From Niveispirillum lacus (lineage in GTDB: Bacteria; Pseudomonadota; Alphaproteobacteria; Azospirillales; Azospirillaceae), in the NCBI RefSeq assembly GCF_002251795.1, contig NZ_NOXU01000020.1:33693-97692 (forward strand): a DNA stretch of 64,000 nt, written 5' to 3'. The translations under genes and the position numbers were made by a program. The notes beneath the pieces were generated by a model. The model made no database searches, was not told where the DNA came from, and saw nothing but the letters and a program-made list of their open reading frames with translations. Shown piece by piece: positions 59,216-64,000 of this stretch; the first letter of the stretch is position 1, and each line of letters begins with the position of its first letter.

Positions 59216-61300
59216 ATGACCGACACGCCCTTCGTGCCGTTGGAATCCCATGCTGCCGGCTGCCCGTGCTGCGCCGGCACATCCGCCGCCGACCAGTCAG
59301 AAGCCGCGATCGGATCGCCGCCGACGTCCCGGTTCCCGTCCGGCCTCCACCGCGTCGACGAGCTCGACCTCCGCGCGCTCCTGTACTACCGCGGCGCGCA
59401 GACCGCGGACGGCGTGTACACCTACGGCCTGACCCGTTGGAACGCCGACCAGATGGCCGGCAAAGGGCTTACGTACGACCAGGCGCGCAACTCCGACATC
59501 GGGGTCGGGACGGCGGTCACGCTCAACTACCATTTCATGACCGCCCTGCCGGCCAGCTTCTCCGAAGGAACCGTCTACGGGCCGGCATCCAGCTTCCGCC
59601 CGCTGAACGACGACGAGAAGAGGATCGTCGTCGAGGAGCTGACCAAGATCTCCAACGTCACCGGCATCAAGTTCGTGGAATCGACGAGCCCCGCAGGCAA
59701 GACCCTGTCGTTCGCGGTCACCGCCTTCACCGATTCCAAGACGTCGGTCGCCCGCGCATCCATCCCCGTTCCCTCATGGTCGCCGGACCGCATCACGTTC
59801 GGCGAAGGGGCCGGCGACGTCTACCTGGACCGGAGCTATGCGGACGGCCACGCGAAGGACGGCTTGTCGGTAGGGGAGCGCAGCAACCTGGCGGGGACGA
59901 TCCGACACGAGATCGGCCACGCGCTTGGCCTGTCGCATCCCTTCGCGGGCCCGGTCGTCCTGCCAGATTCCGCCCAGAACCATTTAAACACCGCGATGGG
60001 CTACACGGACGCCAACGACATCCTCTACGGCATCATCGACGGGACCAGTTCCGGGACCTACCTCAACGCGACCATGGAAAGCCTGGGCGTCCTCGACATC
60101 CTGGCCCTCCAAAGCCTGTACGGCAAGAACACCACCTTCCGTTCCGGGGACGACGTCTATACCTGGGACCAGAAGGCCGCATTCCGGCAGGTCGTCTACG
60201 ACACTGGCGGCACGGACACGATCGACCTCTCGGCCAGCACGATGAGGTCCGACATCGACCTGACGGCGGAGTACCTGTCCTCCATCAACATGCGCGTCAC
60301 CGGCACCGAGATGCGGACGAACCTGCCGTCCTACTATACCGTCACCCCCCCGATGGTCACGTACACCGGCAAGGGCAACCTTGCCCTCCTCGGTACGATC
60401 GAGAACGTAAGGGGCGGGGCGGGCAACGACCGGATCAACGGCAACGACGTCGCAAACGACATTTCCGGCGGAGCCGGCAACGACAGCATCTGGGGCGGGG
60501 CCGGCGACGACAGGCTCTCCCTGGGCGCCGGCAATGATCGGGTGGTCGCCGGGTCCGGCAACAACACGGTCGACGGTGGGGCCGGCATCGACGTCGCAGG
60601 GCTGGACGGATCGGCGTCCCAGTTCCGCATCACCCGGGCTGCCGACGGCACGCTGACGGTCACCAGGGCGGACGGGGTCGATACCTATGCCGGGACCGAG
60701 TTCGTCCTGTTCAAGGACGGGCTGAAGCTCAACTGGAACGTCGGGGTAAAGTTGGCCGGAGGCTTCGACGAGAGCTACTACTTGTCAAAGAACCCCGACG
60801 TCGCCGCGGCGGTGTCGGCCAAGGCGCTGGCCAGCGGCTTCGACCATTACATCCGGTTCGGCCAGGCGGAGGGACGCTTCGCGGTCGACGCGCGGTCGGA
60901 CCTTTATTTCGACGAGAACTTCTACCTGGCCGCCAATCCCGACGTGGCGGGCGCGGTTTCCGCCGGCAGCTACCGGACCGGCTGGGCGCACTACCAGGCG
61001 TTCGGGAAGGCCGAGGGTCGGACGGCGACTCCGCTCTTCGACAAGGCCTACTACCTCGACCACAACGCGGACGTGAAGGCCGCCGGCGTGGACCCCTGGT
61101 TCCACTTCATGAACTTCGGCTGGCGGGAGGAGCGCGACCCTTCTGCGTACCTGGATGTGTCAGGTTACCTGGACGCAAACGCCGACCTGAGGGCAGCCGG
61201 AGTCAACCCGGTCACCCACTACCTGATGTACGGCCAGGCCGAGGGCAGGCTGCTGGTGGCGACCGCCGGTATCGGGATCGACTGGACCTACGTCGGCTGA
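59216..61300 (+). CDS. Serralysin-type RTX metalloprotease with C-terminal NPDV repeats
   Basis: A 694-residue protein with a good ribosome site (AGGGAGACAAG). It has no signal peptide, as expected for type I secretion. The catalytic zinc site is complete: TIRHEIGHALGLSHP (about residue 228), followed by the Met-turn-like NTAMGYTD. Calcium-binding RTX nonapeptides lie at about 395-465 (GGAGNDRINGND, GGAGNDSIWGGAGDDRLSLG). The last 180 residues are three to four repeats of about 47 residues with YYLSKNPDVAAAV and HYIRFGQAEGR cores, a module common in large exported proteins of Rhodospirillales. No type I transporter genes are seen. The first 30 residues contain CPCC, which is unusual. Confidence 0.9.
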   Translation: MTDTPFVPLESHAAGCPCCAGTSAADQSEAAIGSPPTSRFPSGLHRVDELDLRALLYYRGAQTADGVYTYGLTRWNADQMAGKGLTYDQARNSDIGVGTAVTLNYHFMTALPASFSEGTVYGPASSFRPLNDDEKRIVVEELTKISNVTGIKFVESTSPAGKTLSFAVTAFTDSKTSVARASIPVPSWSPDRITFGEGAGDVYLDRSYADGHAKDGLSVGERSNLAGTIRHEIGHALGLSHPFAGPVVLPDSAQNHLNTAMGYTDANDILYGIIDGTSSGTYLNATMESLGVLDILALQSLYGKNTTFRSGDDVYTWDQKAAFRQVVYDTGGTDTIDLSASTMRSDIDLTAEYLSSINMRVTGTEMRTNLPSYYTVTPPMVTYTGKGNLALLGTIENVRGGAGNDRINGNDVANDISGGAGNDSIWGGAGDDRLSLGAGNDRVVAGSGNNTVDGGAGIDVAGLDGSASQFRITRAADGTLTVTRADGVDTYAGTEFVLFKDGLKLNWNVGVKLAGGFDESYYLSKNPDVAAAVSAKALASGFDHYIRFGQAEGRFAVDARSDLYFDENFYLAANPDVAGAVSAGSYRTGWAHYQAFGKAEGRTATPLFDKAYYLDHNADVKAAGVDPWFHFMNFGWREERDPSAYLDVSGYLDANADLRAAGVNPVTHYLMYGQAEGRLLVATAGIGIDWTYVG

Positions 61301-61383
61301 GCCGCGCCACCGTTTCCCTCCCTGCAATGAGATCGCCGGCGCAGGACGCAGCGTTCCGCCGGCACCATCCATAGGAGAGCAAC

Positions 61384-62289
61384 ATGAAGAAGTCCGCCGC
61401 GACGGGCGTCGCGCTCGTCATCGTCGCCGGGCTGTCCGCTGCCCCGGCGGCCCGGGGGCAGGCGGCGCCGCCGGTCGTCACCGCGATCGACGGCCGGCCC
61501 ATCGACGTCCTCGGTGCGCTGCCCGGCATGACGCCCGAGCAGGTGCGCGCCGTCCTGGAGCCCCAGGGCTTCGTGGTTAAGGACGAACACCGGAAGGAAC
61601 TGAACTACAGCCAGAACAAGGTCGTCGTCTGGACCTCCCCCGAGTTCGTGTCCCGCCTGATCCTCGAGAAGCCCGGCGCGGCGCCGGCCGAGGAGGTGAC
61701 GGCGGAGTTCACCTCGGGCGTCAGCGGCAACCAACTGGTGGCCGCGACCCGGTCGTACGACTGGACGTCCGGTAGGACGCCGCTGAACTGGGACCTCAAG
61801 CCTGCGAACGACTACGTCGTAAAGACCTGGGGCAGGCACAGCGGCTTCCACATCCCGGCGGACGACGCGCACGTCGTCTACTGGTACAGGTTCATCGACG
61901 GGAGGACCACGACCTGCCCGAGGACGCCGGACGGCATGAGCGAGACCTGCTACGAGGGCGGCAACCTCGGCGGGCCGCACGTCCTTGACGAGTACAGCCG
62001 GACCAGCGACGTGCTCATGCGGGTTGCCATCTGGAACCACCAGGGAAAGGTCCTGCGCTTCGAGCAGCTGGTCGACGACTTCCAGCGCCGGGACGCCGCG
62101 CGGGCGCTGGAGAAGGCCGAAGTGGAAGCCAAGGCCAAGCAGGTCCTCTCCGGCGGAGACAAGCCGCCGCCCAAGCCCAGGCCGACCTTCACCGGCATCG
62201 ACGTGCCGAAGAGCGTCCCGGCGCAGGGGAGGGCGGACAAGGCGGCGCCGGTGGAGAACATCCCGACCGGCAGGGACGGCGGGAAATGA
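61384..62289 (+). CDS. Exported protein of unknown function
   Basis: A 301-residue protein with a signal peptide (KKSAATGVALVIVAGLSAAP, cut near ARGQA) and a good ribosome site (AGGAGAGCAAC). The body is beta-rich (VVTAIDGRPIDVLGALPGMT; NKVVVWTSPEFVSRLILEKP) and has two Cys (TTCPRTPDGMSETCYEGG) that could form a disulfide. The C-terminal 60 residues are Lys/Pro-rich. The stop overlaps the start of the next gene, so the exported and membrane proteins are coupled. No family is recognised. Confidence 0.7.
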   Translation: MKKSAATGVALVIVAGLSAAPAARGQAAPPVVTAIDGRPIDVLGALPGMTPEQVRAVLEPQGFVVKDEHRKELNYSQNKVVVWTSPEFVSRLILEKPGAAPAEEVTAEFTSGVSGNQLVAATRSYDWTSGRTPLNWDLKPANDYVVKTWGRHSGFHIPADDAHVVYWYRFIDGRTTTCPRTPDGMSETCYEGGNLGGPHVLDEYSRTSDVLMRVAIWNHQGKVLRFEQLVDDFQRRDAARALEKAEVEAKAKQVLSGGDKPPPKPRPTFTGIDVPKSVPAQGRADKAAPVENIPTGRDGGK

Positions 62290-64000
62290 CGCGGGCGCTG
62301 CGGGTCGCCGCGTCGCCCCTGGTGTGGCTGACCCTGGCGTACCTGGCCTTCGAGCTGTCCTTCTCGGCCCGCCTGCTGGACGCGGCGGCGACGGCGGCCG
62401 GCATCGGCGACATCCAGGCGCTGGAGCAGGTCGGGCGGACGCTGTCCGGCATCGCCCTGGGCCTGGTGGCGGCCGGCGCCCTGCTGCGCCGCGAACGGCC
62501 GGCGGGCCTGGGACGGGCATGGGTCATGGGCGCCACCGCCCTGATGTTGCTCGGCCTCGCCATCGACCTGAGGGTCGGGTCGGAGAGGCCCACCCTGGCC
62601 GCGGCCGGCCTGGCCTGCGGCGGCGTCGCCATGGTCATGGTCAAGCGCCGGGGCCGATGGGACGCCGACGTCGGGGCGCTGGTCCTGGCGCTGCACCTGG
62701 TGGCCAGCGTCGCCGCCATGTACGCCTTCCAAGCCCACTTCGTGGAGGCCCTGGTCGGGCGGCTGGGGCCGGAGGACCGGCGCGCCGCGGCTGTGCTGGC
62801 CGAGGCCGCCGACCGCTTGACGGCCTGCCAGGTGCGTGTGGACGAGATCTTCCTCTGCGACGGCGCCTCGACGCCGTCGGGGAAAGCGTTCGCCGCGATC
62901 TTCCCGCTGCTGGCCATCGGCCTGCCGGACCTGGACCGGCGGGTGATGCCGGCGCTGGAGCGGCTGGGGGCCCGGAAGTTCACGACGGAATGCAATCCCG
63001 GCGATGAACGGTGCATCGGCACGCCCGAATACTTCCTCAACGAGGTCTGGCTGCCCCTGGTGGCAGCGGTGCAGGGCGGCACCTGGGCGGACTACCAGAA
63101 GCAGGCGCTTGCCGGATGGGCCCGGCAGGAACGGGCCTGGGACGACTACGCGAAGAAGCTGTCCAGGCGCGGCTTCGAGCCCGGCACCGTGCCGCCGGCC
63201 CACTGGGATCGGGTCCGCCGCGAGCTGCGCAAGGAGGGCATCCAGGTCGCGGACGACTGGCGGCCCTTCGACCGGCAGGGCTTCCAGGCGGCGGTCGACG
63301 CGCAGGTCGAGCGCAGGCTCCGCCAGGCGCACAAGGAGAAGGGCCTGGGGTCGGGCTCGACGCCGATCCAGGACTTCAAGGTGTTCTTCGCCCAGCCGGG
63401 CATCCAGCGGGAGATCCGCAGGGTGCTGAACGTCCCCGACGGGAAGATGGCCTTCAGGCCGGTGGTCGACCCCGCCGCCGTCGAGGCGGAAATCCACGGC
63501 CCGCTGGTCAGGGAGGCCGTTCGCGAATACGCGCGGGTGATGGGCAGCGCCCCGGAGGACTTCGCCGAGGGCGGCCGCCACGGGGAGATCGGGACCCAGG
63601 CGGCCCACCGGGTGGTCGTGCCCCCCGTGGCGCTGCTCTTCTCGCTGCTGGGCGGCGGCGGCCACCTGCTGAAGCTCCTGGTCCTGCTGACCGGGACGGT
63701 CACGTCGAACGGCGCGGCCCGTGCCTTGGTCAGCATGGCGATCGTCGGGGCGCTGGCCTTCTGGCCGACGACGAGGCCCAACGCGGTGGTCGGCACCCAG
63801 GCCTACGCGAACCTGGACGCGGCGGCCGCCGGCTTCGTGGCCGGGCGGATCGGGGAGGCAGGCGGGCGCGCCGCCGCCGGCCTGCTGGAATGGACCGTCC
63901 GCGCGCAAGACGTCTTCTACCCGGTCAACGAGGCGATCCGCACCAGGCTGCTGCGCGGGATCGCGTTCGGTTTCGGCGGGCCGGCCAAGGGCCCGCAATC
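62286..64000 (+). CDS. Polytopic membrane protein, partial (runs off the window)
   Basis: Open from the ATG at 62286, which overlaps the previous stop by 4 bp, to the right edge (at least 571 residues). Four or so membrane segments lie in the first 160 residues (VWLTLAYLAFELSFSARLL, LSGIALGLVAAGALL, VMGATALMLLGLAIDL, LVLALHLVASVAAMYAF). A soluble, probably periplasmic domain of about 270 residues contains CNPGDERC, and a second hydrophobic cluster follows near residues 445-495 (VALLFSLLGGGGHLLKLLVL). It lacks motifs of known transporters. Coupling to an exported protein gene suggests a shared envelope complex. Its C-terminus is unseen. Confidence 0.7.
   Translation, partial: MTRALRVAASPLVWLTLAYLAFELSFSARLLDAAATAAGIGDIQALEQVGRTLSGIALGLVAAGALLRRERPAGLGRAWVMGATALMLLGLAIDLRVGSERPTLAAAGLACGGVAMVMVKRRGRWDADVGALVLALHLVASVAAMYAFQAHFVEALVGRLGPEDRRAAAVLAEAADRLTACQVRVDEIFLCDGASTPSGKAFAAIFPLLAIGLPDLDRRVMPALERLGARKFTTECNPGDERCIGTPEYFLNEVWLPLVAAVQGGTWADYQKQALAGWARQERAWDDYAKKLSRRGFEPGTVPPAHWDRVRRELRKEGIQVADDWRPFDRQGFQAAVDAQVERRLRQAHKEKGLGSGSTPIQDFKVFFAQPGIQREIRRVLNVPDGKMAFRPVVDPAAVEAEIHGPLVREAVREYARVMGSAPEDFAEGGRHGEIGTQAAHRVVVPPVALLFSLLGGGGHLLKLLVLLTGTVTSNGAARALVSMAIVGALAFWPTTRPNAVVGTQAYANLDAAAAGFVAGRIGEAGGRAAAGLLEWTVRAQDVFYPVNEAIRTRLLRGIAFGFGGPAKGPQ

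Noticed and set aside
59023-60537. 504-codon plus frame overlapping the protease gene
   Set aside because: The protease frame has the complete zinc site and RTX repeats; this one is Arg/Pro-rich noise in another frame.
61288-63998. 410- and 682-codon minus-strand frames at the right end
   Set aside because: Antisense to the exported and membrane protein genes, which have a signal peptide, membrane spans and coupled starts.

Overview
The window looks like a plasmid, or a conjugative or integrative element, of a high-G+C alphaproteobacterium, probably a member of the Rhodospirillales close to Azospirillum or Skermanella. This rests on the strong G+C-biased codon use, an alphaproteobacterial extragenic palindrome inside a decayed IS66 copy, and a serralysin-type protease with C-terminal NPDV repeats. 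No rRNA, tRNA or CRISPR array was seen. Genus and replicon type are inference.

Layout. 1-3.2 kb (minus): a chaperone/usher-type secretion operon whose usher-like gene runs off the left edge, plus small membrane proteins. 3.3-8.9 kb (plus): a small helix-turn-helix regulator behind three operators spaced exactly 33 bp apart, then four unrecognised genes including an 843-residue charged coiled-coil protein. 8.9-12.7 kb (minus): a MobF-type relaxase-helicase and its small DNA-binding accessory protein. 12.7-15 kb: a gene-poor region with a polypyrimidine tract, an 11-copy 8-bp tandem repeat, many CATG palindromes and a decayed gene; it is the best candidate for oriT and/or oriV. 15-21 kb (minus): small unrecognised plasmid genes, two of them behind near-identical promoters, around an IS66 transposase pseudogene that carries a Tn3-type miniature element. 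21-28 kb (plus): direct repeats (candidate centromere), a ParA operon, a VirD4/TraD-like coupling protein with a degenerate Walker A, and a secreted Pro-rich protein. 28.3-32.7 kb (plus): a small HTH protein and a 1260-residue primase/DUF927 helicase that probably serves replication.

32.8-58.4 kb is a dense block of defence-type genes. In order: a multi-ubiquitin/E1/DUF6527 conjugation operon; a divergent Xre/MbcA-like antitoxin with a RES toxin; a five-gene operon of a SNF2-like helicase, a PLD nuclease, a DUF6361 protein, an AddA-like helicase-nuclease and an AddB-like nuclease; a reverse transcriptase-nitrilase fusion of the DRT type 1 kind; and a four-gene operon (tandem-S1 protein, two small helical proteins, membrane-anchored Upf1-like helicase) that I do not recognise as a named system. 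Much of this block is visibly less G+C-rich than the backbone, which fits horizontal acquisition.

59.2-64 kb (plus): an RTX metalloprotease, a secreted protein and a polytopic membrane protein that runs off the right edge.

The backbone genes form a mobilisation set (relaxase, accessory protein, coupling protein) without a visible type IV secretion channel, a partition set (ParA and partner) and a replication candidate. Shared operators link distant parts of it: a 22-bp palindrome lies upstream of two HTH genes 7 kb apart, and a CTCTAGTATCTATT promoter lies upstream of two unrelated operons 3 kb apart.
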